From Mesoflavibacter sp037029465 (GTDB taxonomy: Bacteria > Bacteroidota > Bacteroidia > Flavobacteriales > Flavobacteriaceae), in assembly GCF_037029465.1 (NCBI RefSeq), contig NZ_JAYMEM010000006.1, forward strand, positions 62,001 through 126,000: a stretch of DNA of 64,000 nucleotides. The letters run 5' to 3'. Under the pieces are notes generated by a model. That model was not told the DNA's origin. It saw nothing but the letters and a program-made list of their open reading frames with translations, and did not search any database. Position numbers and translations under genes: made by a program. This document shows positions 41,145 through 50,318 of this stretch, piece by piece. Position 1 is the first letter of the stretch; each line of letters starts with the position of its first letter.

Positions 41145-43724
41145 TTAAGCCGAATTACGACTAGCGTTAATATTACCAAACAATGAACGTGTAACCATTT
41201 TTTGATACACTTCAAATTCTTCACCTTCTGTTACTCCATTTTTTTGCAACTCTTGAATTTTCTTTAAAGCATATTGCTGTATAGTTAGCAAAGGTAACAC
41301 TATAGATTCTCTAACATTAATTGAAGCCTTTCCTGCTGGCTCTTCCTGCATTAATTCTTTATAGCCAGTTAGTTTTAAAATTAAACGCTTAGAGGTTTCA
41401 AACTCTTTATAGATAATATTCCAAAACTCGCCATATTCAGGATCTTCACTCATATATTTTGTCAAGTCAAAGAAAGATTTTGATAAGGACATCATACTGT
41501 TTTCTATTAACGTCCTAAAGAAATTAGACGATTTAAATAAAGTTTGCACTTTATCAAATTCACCTGCATCTTCATAATGTTTAAGCGCTGTTCCTACACC
41601 AAAAAAACCTGGTACGTTTTGCTTTAATTGACTCCAAGACCCTACAAAAGGTATTGCTCTTAAATCTTCAAATACTAAACCTTCAGATTTTCCTCTTTTT
41701 GACGGACGACTACCAATATTTGTCTTAGCGTAATATTTTAAGGTACTCATGTGTTCTAAATAAGGAATGAATTTTTCGTGTTGCTTAAAGTTAGAGTAGG
41801 CTTGATAACTTAGCTTAGCTAAATTATCCATCACTTCTCTATTTTCTGGTACCATTCTTAAATCTGTATCACTTAAACTATTGTATAGTCCAGAACTTAT
41901 TAACTGCTCTAAATTATATTGAGAAGATTCTAAAGTCCCAAAATTAGAACTTATTGTCTGTCCTTGAATGGTTAACTGCACTTCTTTATCCTCAATAGTT
42001 GGCCCTAAAGACGCGTAAAAGTTATGTGTTTTTCCTCCACCACGTGCTGGCGGTCCGCCACGTCCATCAAAGAAAATTACTGTGACATCGTATTTTCTAG
42101 ACACTTCTGTCAAGCGTTCTTTTGCTTTATATATTGCCCAATTAGCCATTAGGTAACCACCATCTTTTGTACCATCACTAAAACCTAACATGATGGTTTG
42201 TTTGTTTCCTCTAGATTTTAAATGTGCACTATATTCTGGATTTGTATATAATTCTTCCATCACTAAATGTGCATTTTCTAAATCGGTAATGGTTTCAAAC
42301 AACGGACCAATATCTACCGTTAGTTTATCATGAAACGCTACCAATTTAAGCATTGCAAAAAGTTGCATTACATTTAATGTGGTTTGGTTATTACTAATAA
42401 TATAACGGTTTGCTGCGCGCTCTCCATTATTTTCTTGTATGGTTTTTATCACCTCAATAGTCTTAAGTGCTTTTAAGGCGTCTTCATCTTTTATCAACGA
42501 TAAATCCACTTTTCCTTTTACTTTAGACAGTAATTGCACTTGTTCTTTTTCATTTAAATCGTGATAATTTTTAGGAAAAATATCACTACCGCTTTCAATT
42601 AAAGTATCAACCATAGTGTTAAACACCTTAGCATGTGCACGACTATCTTGACGGATATCTAAATTTGAAAAATGAAAACCAAACAATTTCACTTTATTAA
42701 GTAGACTTGTTAATTCATCTACGTAAAGTGATTGATGTTTTTCTATAATTACTTTTTTTATAGCTTCTAATTCTTCAGTAAAGTTTTGAAGTGTTAAATC
42801 TGATTCTTGTTGAAGCACAATACTGTATAGTTGCGACTCTAATTTTAAAACTCTATCTTCTACACCTTCAAAGGTTAGTTTTCTTTTTAATCGTCTTACA
42901 TCTCGATAGTAGTTTTTTATTATTGCTTCTCTTAATTTATTTGCTACTTTCAGAGTAATTTCCGGTGTAACAAATGGATTACCATCTCTATCTCCTCCTG
43001 GCCAAAAGCCAACATTAATAATATCGTTATTTACTTCTTCGCCTTCAAAAATATTACTCTGAATGTAATCAAATATTTTACCAAAAGAATAGTAAAACAC
43101 GTTTTCTAAATACCAAATTAAACTTACAGCCTCATCGTATGGTGTTGGCTTTTTATCTTTAAAGAAAGGTGTTTTACCTAATTGGGCTAACAAATCATTA
43201 ATCCTTAATAAATCATTGTCTTTTATGGCTTCTGTCAAATCTGTAATAATCGCCAGAACAGAACCTGGATAAAATTGAGTTGGATGCGCCGTAAGTACTA
43301 TTCGCACTTTAAATTCTTCTAAATATTCACGTAGCTCGTCTAATTTTCCATTTGCTCTAGTAGATTCTTTTAAACTTCTTAACGTACCAATACCATCCAT
43401 ATTATTTACTACAGAAAATGCAGCATCTTCAATAGCATCAAACAAAACAACTTGTCTTTCTATATATTGAATAAACCTGAACATAAGATTTATTCGGCTT
43501 TCTTCACTTCGTCTTGCTTGGTATTTTTCAAAGAAGGTTTCTACAATTTCAGTTGGATTTTGCCCATCTTTAAAACCTTTCTGACACGTTTCATGAAACA
43601 ACGGTAATAAGACACCAGTTTTTGTAATTGTATCAAAAGGCAGGGTCATAAAAATACTATTGTAGATTTGGTATTTTGACAAAACATTTTGATTAAAACG
43701 AGTTAACTTTGGCTGTAAAGGCAT
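41145..43724 (-). CDS. ppc: Phosphoenolpyruvate carboxylase
   Basis: Carboxylates PEP to oxaloacetate, an anaplerotic step that feeds aspartate and the 2-oxo acids used by the amino acid operons nearby. 859 residues, close to the usual 850-930. The catalytic histidine lies in LTAHPTQ (Gln where most enzymes have Glu). Further motifs are the PEP/bicarbonate site GFSDGTKDGGYL and the glycine loop FFDGRGGPPARGGG. The C-terminus ends NASRNSA where many enzymes end RNTG. Transcribed alone and convergent with amtB. Confidence 0.95.
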   Translation of the reverse strand: MPLQPKLTRFNQNVLSKYQIYNSIFMTLPFDTITKTGVLLPLFHETCQKGFKDGQNPTEIVETFFEKYQARRSEESRINLMFRFIQYIERQVVLFDAIEDAAFSVVNNMDGIGTLRSLKESTRANGKLDELREYLEEFKVRIVLTAHPTQFYPGSVLAIITDLTEAIKDNDLLRINDLLAQLGKTPFFKDKKPTPYDEAVSLIWYLENVFYYSFGKIFDYIQSNIFEGEEVNNDIINVGFWPGGDRDGNPFVTPEITLKVANKLREAIIKNYYRDVRRLKRKLTFEGVEDRVLKLESQLYSIVLQQESDLTLQNFTEELEAIKKVIIEKHQSLYVDELTSLLNKVKLFGFHFSNLDIRQDSRAHAKVFNTMVDTLIESGSDIFPKNYHDLNEKEQVQLLSKVKGKVDLSLIKDEDALKALKTIEVIKTIQENNGERAANRYIISNNQTTLNVMQLFAMLKLVAFHDKLTVDIGPLFETITDLENAHLVMEELYTNPEYSAHLKSRGNKQTIMLGFSDGTKDGGYLMANWAIYKAKERLTEVSRKYDVTVIFFDGRGGPPARGGGKTHNFYASLGPTIEDKEVQLTIQGQTISSNFGTLESSQYNLEQLISSGLYNSLSDTDLRMVPENREVMDNLAKLSYQAYSNFKQHEKFIPYLEHMSTLKYYAKTNIGSRPSKRGKSEGLVFEDLRAIPFVGSWSQLKQNVPGFFGVGTALKHYEDAGEFDKVQTLFKSSNFFRTLIENSMMSLSKSFFDLTKYMSEDPEYGEFWNIIYKEFETSKRLILKLTGYKELMQEEPAGKASINVRESIVLPLLTIQQYALKKIQELQKNGVTEGEEFEVYQKMVTRSLFGNINASRNSA

Positions 43725-43914
43725 ATTTATCTTTTATTTTTTTTTATTAAGCTTAAAGTTAATGAAGCTTCTTAAACTTAGCAAAGTATAACGCGTTTTT
43801 TAAGATTAAATTAGAGAAAACCTTTTCGTAATTAATATTTTTTTCTTCTTGTATTTGAAGTTATTGTTATAATAATTTTAACGTCTTACCAGTTTTTAAA
43901 TTATTTTATTTTAG

Positions 43915-43922
43915 TACATTTG
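43915..43922 (+). promoter_or_regulatory. Predicted -7 element of metK
   Basis: TACATTTG is an exact TAnnTTTG match, placed so that transcription would start just before the riboswitch. The -33 region is T-rich without a clear TTTG. The rest of the 315-base ppc-metK gap is AT-rich sequence with nothing else recognisable. Confidence 0.5.
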
Positions 43923-43937
43923 TCGCTCGAAAAAACA

Positions 43938-44019
43938 GAGGAAAGATTTGACTGATTGCAACCTCCATAAAAAATGCTAAAGGCAGTAATACTTCCTTGA
44001 GACGCACGTGTCAAATCTT
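43938..44019 (+). ncRNA. SAM-II-like riboswitch before metK
   Basis: GAGG (43938-43941) pairs with CCTC (43962-43965) around a loop containing GATTTGACTGATTGCAA, and the 3-prime part reads ATAAAAAATGCTAAAGG. These match the SAM-II core (GAUUU...AUUGCAA, then AUAAAUG.GCUAAA.AGG). ACTG in the loop (43951-43954) can pair with CAGT (43984-43987), giving the H-type pseudoknot. AAGATTTGAC (43943-43952) is exactly complementary to GTCAAATCTT (44010-44019), a 10-bp alternative helix that would break the pseudoknot and could be the expression platform. No T-tract terminator is seen, so control of translation is more likely. Confidence 0.72.
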
Positions 44020-44039
44020 ACCTATAAATTAAATTTAAA

Positions 44040-45293
44040 ATGGCGTATTTATTTACATCAGAAAGTGTATCTGAAGGACATCCAGATAAAGTAGCAGATC
44101 AAATTAGTGATGCTTTAATTGATAATTTTTTAGCATTTGACAAAGAAAGTAAAGTAGCTTGCGAAACGTTGGTTACGACTGGTCAAGTGGTTTTAGCTGG
44201 AGAGGTTAAGTCTAACACTTATTTAGATGTTCAAAAAATTGCAAGAGATACTATAAATAAAATTGGTTACACCAAAGGAGAATATATGTTTGACGGCAAC
44301 TCTTGCGGTGTTTTTAGTGCAATACATGAGCAAAGTGACGACATTAGTCGTGGTGTAGACCGTGCTACTAAAGAAGAACAAGGCGCTGGTGACCAAGGTA
44401 TGATGTTTGGTTATGCAACACGCGAGACTGAAAACTACATGCCACTTGCATTAGATTTATCTCATAAAATCTTAAAAGAATTAGCAATTTTAAGACGCGA
44501 AAACAAAGATATTACTTACTTAAGACCAGATTCTAAAAGCCAGGTAACTATCGAGTATAGTGATGATAACGTACCTCAACGTATTGATGCTATCGTAGTC
44601 TCTACACAACATGACGATTTTGCAGATGAAGCTACCATGCTAGCAAAAATTAAAAAGGATATTATTGAAATTTTAATACCAAGAGTTGTTGCATCTTTAC
44701 CTGAAGAATTAAAAGGGCTATTTAATAACGACATTAAATACCACATCAATCCAACAGGAAAATTTGTAATTGGTGGACCACATGGCGACACAGGATTAAC
44801 AGGTCGTAAAATTATAGTAGACACTTATGGCGGAAAAGGCGCACATGGTGGTGGTGCTTTTTCAGGAAAAGACCCAAGTAAAGTAGACCGTAGTGCTGCT
44901 TATGCCACAAGACACATTGCTAAAAATCTTGTTGCTGCTGGAGTTTGTGACGAGGTTTTAGTACAAGTAAGTTATGCTATTGGTGTTGTAGAACCAATGG
45001 GGATTTTTATTGATACTTACGGAACTTGTCCTTTTAATATGACCGATGGGGAAATTGCAGAAAAAGTCTCAAAAATATTTGATATGCGTCCAGCAGCTAT
45101 CGAAGAACGCTTAAAACTACGCAACCCTATGTATAGCGAAACTGCAGCTTATGGACATATGGGAAGACAAAACGAAGTTGTTACTAAAACTTTTGAACAA
45201 CCTAACGGTGAAAATGTAACATTAGATGTTGAATTATTTACATGGGAAAAACTTGACTATGTTGAAAAAGTAAAAACTGAATTTGGGTTATAA
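44040..45293 (+). CDS. metK: S-adenosylmethionine synthetase
   Basis: Makes SAM from methionine and ATP. 417 residues with GHPDKVADQISDALID near the start, GAGDQGMMFGYA, the P-loop-like GGAFSGKDPSKVDRSAAY and a C-terminal domain in normal order; there is a somewhat longer central region than in E. coli (384 aa), typical of Bacteroidota. It is preceded by a SAM-II-like RNA, so product feedback through RNA is likely. Transcribed alone and closed by a terminator. Confidence 0.97.
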   Translation: MAYLFTSESVSEGHPDKVADQISDALIDNFLAFDKESKVACETLVTTGQVVLAGEVKSNTYLDVQKIARDTINKIGYTKGEYMFDGNSCGVFSAIHEQSDDISRGVDRATKEEQGAGDQGMMFGYATRETENYMPLALDLSHKILKELAILRRENKDITYLRPDSKSQVTIEYSDDNVPQRIDAIVVSTQHDDFADEATMLAKIKKDIIEILIPRVVASLPEELKGLFNNDIKYHINPTGKFVIGGPHGDTGLTGRKIIVDTYGGKGAHGGGAFSGKDPSKVDRSAAYATRHIAKNLVAAGVCDEVLVQVSYAIGVVEPMGIFIDTYGTCPFNMTDGEIAEKVSKIFDMRPAAIEERLKLRNPMYSETAAYGHMGRQNEVVTKTFEQPNGENVTLDVELFTWEKLDYVEKVKTEFGL

Positions 45294-45310
45294 TTCTTAT
45301 AAATCAAAAT

Positions 45311-45344
45311 AAAAAAAGCCTTTTCGATATGAAAAGGCTTTTTT
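45311..45344. terminator. Bidirectional terminator between metK and rsmG
   Basis: AAAAAAGCCTTTTC-GATAT-GAAAAGGCTTTTTT, a 14-bp stem with A and T flanks, between two convergent genes. Confidence 0.9.
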
Positions 45345-45346
45345 AT

Positions 45347-45973
45347 TTACTTCCATTTTAATGGTAGATGAACTACTTTTTTGGTTTCGAAAAAATCTTC
45401 TTCAAAAAAGTCTGATATATTATAAATAGTCGTGGTTTGATAATCTTTTAATTCTTCAGTTAAATCACCACCTTTTAAATAAATAATTCCATTTTTTAAA
45501 TCATTATTCTGTGGTTTAGCTATCTTACCCTTTACCCAATGTACAAAAGTTGGCATTGCTGCAACTGCACGACTAATAATAAAATCGTAAGTTTCATTAA
45601 TCTCTTCAACTCTAGTATGTGTTACTTTTACATTTTCAAGCTCTAAACCAGCCATTACTTCTCTTACAACATTTAGTTTTTTATTAATACTATCTACTAA
45701 ATGAAATTGACAATTAGGAAATAAAATAGCCAACGGTATACCCGGAAAACCGCCACCAGTACCAACATCCATCAAAGAACTTCCGTCTTTAAAATTTATA
45801 ACTTTTGCAATAGCTAATGAGTGTAAAACGTGTCTCAAATACAATTCGTCAATATCTTTTCTTGACACGACGTTTATCTTTAAGTTCCAATCTTTATATA
45901 AATCTTCTAAAGCTTCAAATTGAGCAATTTGTTTCTCTGTTAAATCAGGAAAATATTTTAAAATGAGTTCCAT
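45347..45973 (-). CDS. rsmG: 16S rRNA (guanine-N7) methyltransferase
   Basis: Methylates G527 of 16S rRNA (E. coli numbering) with SAM. From the ATG at 45973 the protein has 208 residues, equal to the family length; an earlier in-frame start at 46012 would add 13 poorly fitting residues. The SAM-binding motif LMDVGTGGGFPGIPLAI is clear, and VSRKDIDELYLRHVLHSLA is the conserved N-terminal block. It stands alone between metK and the desaturase. Confidence 0.95.
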   Translation of the reverse strand: MELILKYFPDLTEKQIAQFEALEDLYKDWNLKINVVSRKDIDELYLRHVLHSLAIAKVINFKDGSSLMDVGTGGGFPGIPLAILFPNCQFHLVDSINKKLNVVREVMAGLELENVKVTHTRVEEINETYDFIISRAVAAMPTFVHWVKGKIAKPQNNDLKNGIIYLKGGDLTEELKDYQTTTIYNISDFFEEDFFETKKVVHLPLKWK

Positions 45974-46103
45974 GGGTTGTATAAAATTTAGGCAAAAATA
46001 GACATTTAACACTAAAACATTGCGCTTGCTTTTACATATTTACATATCTTTACAGCCAATAAAATTTGGCTCTTACACGTTATAAAATAAATAATTAATA
46101 GCA

Positions 46104-47204
46104 ATGACAAAGCAAACACTTTCTTTTTCAAGAACAGATTCTGCAAACTTTTTTAGAACACTTAATAAAAGAGTAAACAAGTATTTTAAAGAAAACAACA
46201 TTAAACGTACAGGAGACTGGCGTATTTGGCTTAAAACCATAGTTATGTTTACTATGTTTTTAGCTCCATATTTTTTAATTATGACCTTAAACATTCCTGG
46301 TTGGGCTCAATTACTTTTAACTATTGTTATGGGTATTGGTATGGCTGGAGTTGGTATGAATGTGATGCACGATGGTAACCATGGTTCTTTTTCTAATAAA
46401 GAATGGGTTAACCGTTTAATGGGAAGCAGCATTTACATTTTAGCAGGTAATGTTTACAACTGGCAAGTACAACACAACGTTTTACATCATACTTACACAA
46501 ATATTCATGGACATGATGAAGACTTAGAAGCAGGTCGTATTTTACGTTTTTCTGAACATACAGAATGGAGAAAACACCATAAATTTCAACACTACTACTC
46601 TATCTTACTATATGGTTTATTAACCATTAATTGGGCAATTACTACAGATTGGCAACAAATGAAACGTTACATGAAACGTAAATTAGCCTATGGGAAATTT
46701 CCTAATCCTGTTTGGAATTGGAGTAAATTAGTAATTTCAAAATTAGTTTATATCGCTATTTGGATTATTATTCCTTTAGTATTTTTTGATCTTGCTTGGT
46801 GGAAGGTTCTTTTAGGTTTCTTCATCATGCATTATACAGCTGGTTTGATTTTAAGTGTTGTATTTCAGTTAGCTCACGTTATGGATGAAGCAGAAATGCC
46901 ATTACCGGAAAAAGATGGTACTATGAAAAATACTTGGGCAATCCATCAATTAAAAACAACAGTTAATTTTGGTGCTAAAAGCAGAATTATTAACTGGTTT
47001 ACAGGCGGATTAAATCATCAAGTTGAACATCATATTTTCCCAAATATTAGCCATGTTCACTACAATAAAATTGCCGAAATAGTTAAAAACACAGCTAAAG
47101 AATTTAATTTACCTTACAACGAATATAAAACAACACGTAAAGCTGTAATTGCTCATTTTAGATTTTTAAAAGAAATGGGGAAAAGACCAGCATTACAAGC
47201 TTAA
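46104..47204 (+). CDS. Membrane fatty acid desaturase
   Basis: 366 residues with three histidine boxes for a di-iron centre: HDGNH (89-93), HNVLHH (124-129) and HQVEHH near residue 305. The QxxHH third box is typical of front-end and acyl-lipid or linoleoyl-CoA-type desaturases. Four hydrophobic segments are seen (about 42-60, 66-85, 170-190 and 215-255). It introduces double bases into membrane fatty acyl chains, probably for cold adaptation; position and substrate cannot be read from the sequence. It is 10 bases upstream of an aminotransferase gene, perhaps only by chance. Confidence 0.9.
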   Translation: MTKQTLSFSRTDSANFFRTLNKRVNKYFKENNIKRTGDWRIWLKTIVMFTMFLAPYFLIMTLNIPGWAQLLLTIVMGIGMAGVGMNVMHDGNHGSFSNKEWVNRLMGSSIYILAGNVYNWQVQHNVLHHTYTNIHGHDEDLEAGRILRFSEHTEWRKHHKFQHYYSILLYGLLTINWAITTDWQQMKRYMKRKLAYGKFPNPVWNWSKLVISKLVYIAIWIIIPLVFFDLAWWKVLLGFFIMHYTAGLILSVVFQLAHVMDEAEMPLPEKDGTMKNTWAIHQLKTTVNFGAKSRIINWFTGGLNHQVEHHIFPNISHVHYNKIAEIVKNTAKEFNLPYNEYKTTRKAVIAHFRFLKEMGKRPALQA

Positions 47205-47213
47205 CAACTAACA

Positions 47214-48404
47214 ATGAACCAACAACTTTCTAACCGAATTTTAAACATGTCTACCTCTGCAACTTTAGCTATGGCGGCTAAAGCAAGAGAATTAAGAGGT
47301 GAAGGCAAAGATATTATTGGACTTAGTTTAGGCGAGCCTGACTTTAATACTCCAGATTTTATTAAAGATGCTGCTATTCAAGCAATTAATGATAATTATA
47401 ATTCTTACACACCAGTAGATGGTTACCAAGAGTTAAAAGAAGCTATAATTACTAAGTTTAAACGCGATAATAATCTTACTTACACATTACCACAAATAGT
47501 TGTTTCTACAGGAGCAAAACAATGTTTAGCAAATGTAGCTGCGGTGATGTTAAATGAAGGTGACGAAGTTATTTTACCTTGTCCATACTGGGTAAGCTAC
47601 GCTGATATTGTAAAGTTAAATGATGGTATTCCTGTAGAAGTACCAACAACTATTGATACTGACTTTAAAATGACTCCAGCTCAATTAGAAGCTGCAATTA
47701 CACCAAAAACTAAAATGCTTTGGTTTAGTTCTCCTTGTAACCCAAGCGGATCAATCTACAGCAAAGAAGAATTAGAAGGTTTAGCTGAAGTTTTAAAAAA
47801 ACACCCAAATATTTATATCGTTTCAGATGAAATCTATGAGCATATTAATTATACTGCAGCGCCACATACAAGTATGGCTAGCGTAGATGGTATGTATGAT
47901 AGAACTATTACTGTAAATGGTGTATCTAAAGCATTTGCAATGACTGGTTGGCGTATTGGTTACATTGGCGCGCCAGATTGGATTGCTCGTGCTTGTAACA
48001 AAATGCAAGGTCAAATTACTAGCGGCGCTAACTGTATTGCGCAACGTGCAGTAATTACTGCTTTAAATGCAGATCCAAGCGCGGTAAAATTTATGATTGA
48101 TGAATTTAAAGTACGTCGTGATCTGGTTTTAGATTTGCTAAGTGATATTGAAGGTTTTAACACCAATGTACCTGAAGGTGCGTTTTATGTGTTCCCTAAT
48201 GTATCTTATTTCTTCGGAAAAACTTTAAAAGGAAAAACAATTAACAACGCTACAGACTTTTCTTTATTCTTACTTGAAGAAGCTTTAGTTGCAACAGTAA
48301 CTGGAGACGCTTTTGGTAATCCTGACTGCATCCGTATTAGTTATGCTGCTAGTCAAGAACAAATTAAAGAAGCGATAAAAAGAATTAAGGAAGCAGTTAG
48401 TTAA
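47214..48404 (+). CDS. aspC: Aspartate-type PLP aminotransferase
   Basis: Fold-type I aminotransferase of 396 residues. The PLP lysine is in VNGVSKAFAMTGWRIGY; the N-terminal LSLGEPDFNTP, the SSPCNPSG segment and the C-terminal Arg in CIRISYA are those of class Ib aspartate aminotransferases. It most likely exchanges amino groups between aspartate and 2-oxoglutarate, though some members also act on aromatic or prephenate substrates. It follows the desaturase by 10 bases and is closed by a terminator. The gene name is the usual one in this phylum, not proof of specificity. Confidence 0.9.
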   Translation: MNQQLSNRILNMSTSATLAMAAKARELRGEGKDIIGLSLGEPDFNTPDFIKDAAIQAINDNYNSYTPVDGYQELKEAIITKFKRDNNLTYTLPQIVVSTGAKQCLANVAAVMLNEGDEVILPCPYWVSYADIVKLNDGIPVEVPTTIDTDFKMTPAQLEAAITPKTKMLWFSSPCNPSGSIYSKEELEGLAEVLKKHPNIYIVSDEIYEHINYTAAPHTSMASVDGMYDRTITVNGVSKAFAMTGWRIGYIGAPDWIARACNKMQGQITSGANCIAQRAVITALNADPSAVKFMIDEFKVRRDLVLDLLSDIEGFNTNVPEGAFYVFPNVSYFFGKTLKGKTINNATDFSLFLLEEALVATVTGDAFGNPDCIRISYAASQEQIKEAIKRIKEAVS

Positions 48405-48423
48405 AAATAACTCATACAAACAC

Positions 48424-48453
48424 AAAAAAGACCTTAAAATTAAGGTCTTTTTT
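48424..48453. terminator. Bidirectional terminator
   Basis: AAAAAAGACCTTAA-AA-TTAAGGTCTTTTTT, an almost perfect stem between the aminotransferase and the convergent small gene; its T-tract touches the stop of that gene. Confidence 0.88.
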
Positions 48454-48716
48454 TATGCGTAATAATAAAGAATACTAACTAAAAAAATCATTATAAGCAT
48501 TAAAAAAACAACTTGTTTGATTCGTCTTATTTTGTGTTCTTTTTTTAATTTTTCACTAATTTTTTGACAATATTCTATATTTAGAATTAAGTGATCAAAC
48601 TTTTCTTTTTCTACTTTATTCCGTATGCTTTTTTTATAGACAAACTTCTCCCTCTTATTATTTTTTAATAAGTCTCTATTGTTTTTAATTACCGAAGATG
48701 GAGAACCGCCAAACAT
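48453..48716 (-). CDS. Small tail-anchored membrane protein of unknown function
   Basis: 87 residues. It opens with MFGGSPSSVIKNNRDLLKNN, an opening I have seen in small flavobacterial proteins without known function, continues with a strongly basic, helical middle (about 20-64) and ends with one hydrophobic segment (about 66-86) as a C-terminal membrane anchor. The codon use is like its neighbours and it has its own terminator, so it is probably real. It lies between an aminotransferase and trkH without coupling to either. No function can be assigned. Confidence 0.7.
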   Translation of the reverse strand: MFGGSPSSVIKNNRDLLKNNKREKFVYKKSIRNKVEKEKFDHLILNIEYCQKISEKLKKEHKIRRIKQVVFLMLIMIFLVSILYYYA

Positions 48717-48808
48717 AATATATAAAATTTAGATGAAATAAAACCCTTTTATATATACGTAGTATTTTTCTTTAAAATGTTACAGATAAAGCTTTTAAAT
48801 ACGATTAA

Positions 48809-50314
48809 CTACCTGTTTCTCCAGAAAAAAGGTGTTAACAAAATAAGTACAGTAAATAATTCTAAACGACCTATCAGCATTAAAAAACTTGACCACCAAA
48901 GTCCTATTGGTGGTAATGCTGCGTAATTGTTTACAGGACCAAAAACACCTAAAGCAGGACCTACATTACCTAAACTTGACGCTGCAATACCTATAGAAGA
49001 TTCAAAGTCAAATCCCATCATAGAAAAACCTAATGCGCCAGTAATAAAAGAAATCATATAAAGAATAAAGAAACCAAGGATATTAAATACAATGATTCCT
49101 GAAACTGATTTACGATTATATCTAACAGGCAATACCGCGTTTGGATGTAAAGTTCTTTTAAATTCTAAAAAACCGTTTTTAATCATTACTAAGTGACGCA
49201 CCACTTTCACACCTCCAGAAGTACTTCCTGCTGAGCCACCTAAAAACATTAACCCAAAAAACATTACTGTTAAAAAAGGTGTCCATAAAGTATAATCTGC
49301 ACTAATAAAACCTGTAGTAGTCACCACAGTTAACACTTGAAATAATGCATGTCTAAAAGCACTTTCGCCTTCTCCTAAAACTTGTGGATGAGAAATACTA
49401 GAAACCGAAACATCTGCTTTAAAATAGATTAAAAGCGATGCCACTAAGGTAAAGATTGTTATAAATTTAAAGTATAGTTTAAACTCTTCATCTTGAATAA
49501 TCTTCTGTACTTTTCCTTTAAATGCATAATAACTTAAGACAAAATTTGTCCCAGCCAAAAACATAAACAGTATAATAATGTATTGGATTAATGGATTATC
49601 ATTCCAATACGCTACACTTGCATTTTTTGTAGAAAATCCTCCTGTTGACAGCGTACTCATCGAGTGATTTATAGCATCAAAAAAGCTCATTCCTGCTACT
49701 TTAAGCAAAATAGTTTCGGCAGCAGTATAACCAAAGTAAATTAACCAAAGTCGTTTTGCTGTATCTGTTATACGTGGATGTAGTTTGTCTGCGCTTGGTC
49801 CTGGCGCTTCAGCAGCAAATAACTGCATTCCTCCAATTCCTAATAAAGGAAGAATTGCAACTGCTAAAACGATAATTCCCATACCTCCAATCCAATGGGT
49901 TAAGCTTCGCCAAAACAAAACACCTTTTGGCACCACTTCAATATCATTTAAAATAGAAGCTCCAGTAGTTGTAAAACCAGACATGGTTTCAAAAAAAGCA
50001 CTGGTAAAACTAGGTATTGCTCCTGTTGCCACATAAGGAATTGCTCCAGAAAGCGACATAACTATCCATCCAAAAGCTACAACTATATAACCTTCGCGTT
50101 TATTCATTTCTTTGTTATGATTGCGATGGTGCAACATACCAAAGAGTCCAAAAATTAATGTTACAACACCTGAAAGAAATATTTGCAACGTTACTCCATC
50201 TTGATAAATCAAACTTACCAAAGAAGATAATAACATAAAACCACCGTTAAAAACTAACAGTAATCCAAAAAAATAAAAAATGATTTTATAGTTAAGATGA
50301 AGTCCTTTTCCCAT
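48809..50314 (-). CDS. trkH: Trk-type potassium uptake protein, TrkH
   Basis: 501-residue inner-membrane ion channel subunit with about ten hydrophobic segments and the four degenerate selectivity-filter repeats, including TTTGAS (about 113-118), STGGFST, TTTGF and SSLGNVGPALG. With TrkA it forms a nucleotide-gated potassium uptake system. The gene begins 4 bases after trkA, so the two subunits are co-transcribed. No odd features. Confidence 0.94.
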   Translation of the reverse strand: MGKGLHLNYKIIFYFFGLLLVFNGGFMLLSSLVSLIYQDGVTLQIFLSGVVTLIFGLFGMLHHRNHNKEMNKREGYIVVAFGWIVMSLSGAIPYVATGAIPSFTSAFFETMSGFTTTGASILNDIEVVPKGVLFWRSLTHWIGGMGIIVLAVAILPLLGIGGMQLFAAEAPGPSADKLHPRITDTAKRLWLIYFGYTAAETILLKVAGMSFFDAINHSMSTLSTGGFSTKNASVAYWNDNPLIQYIIILFMFLAGTNFVLSYYAFKGKVQKIIQDEEFKLYFKFITIFTLVASLLIYFKADVSVSSISHPQVLGEGESAFRHALFQVLTVVTTTGFISADYTLWTPFLTVMFFGLMFLGGSAGSTSGGVKVVRHLVMIKNGFLEFKRTLHPNAVLPVRYNRKSVSGIIVFNILGFFILYMISFITGALGFSMMGFDFESSIGIAASSLGNVGPALGVFGPVNNYAALPPIGLWWSSFLMLIGRLELFTVLILLTPFFWRNR

Positions 50315-50318
50315 GTAA

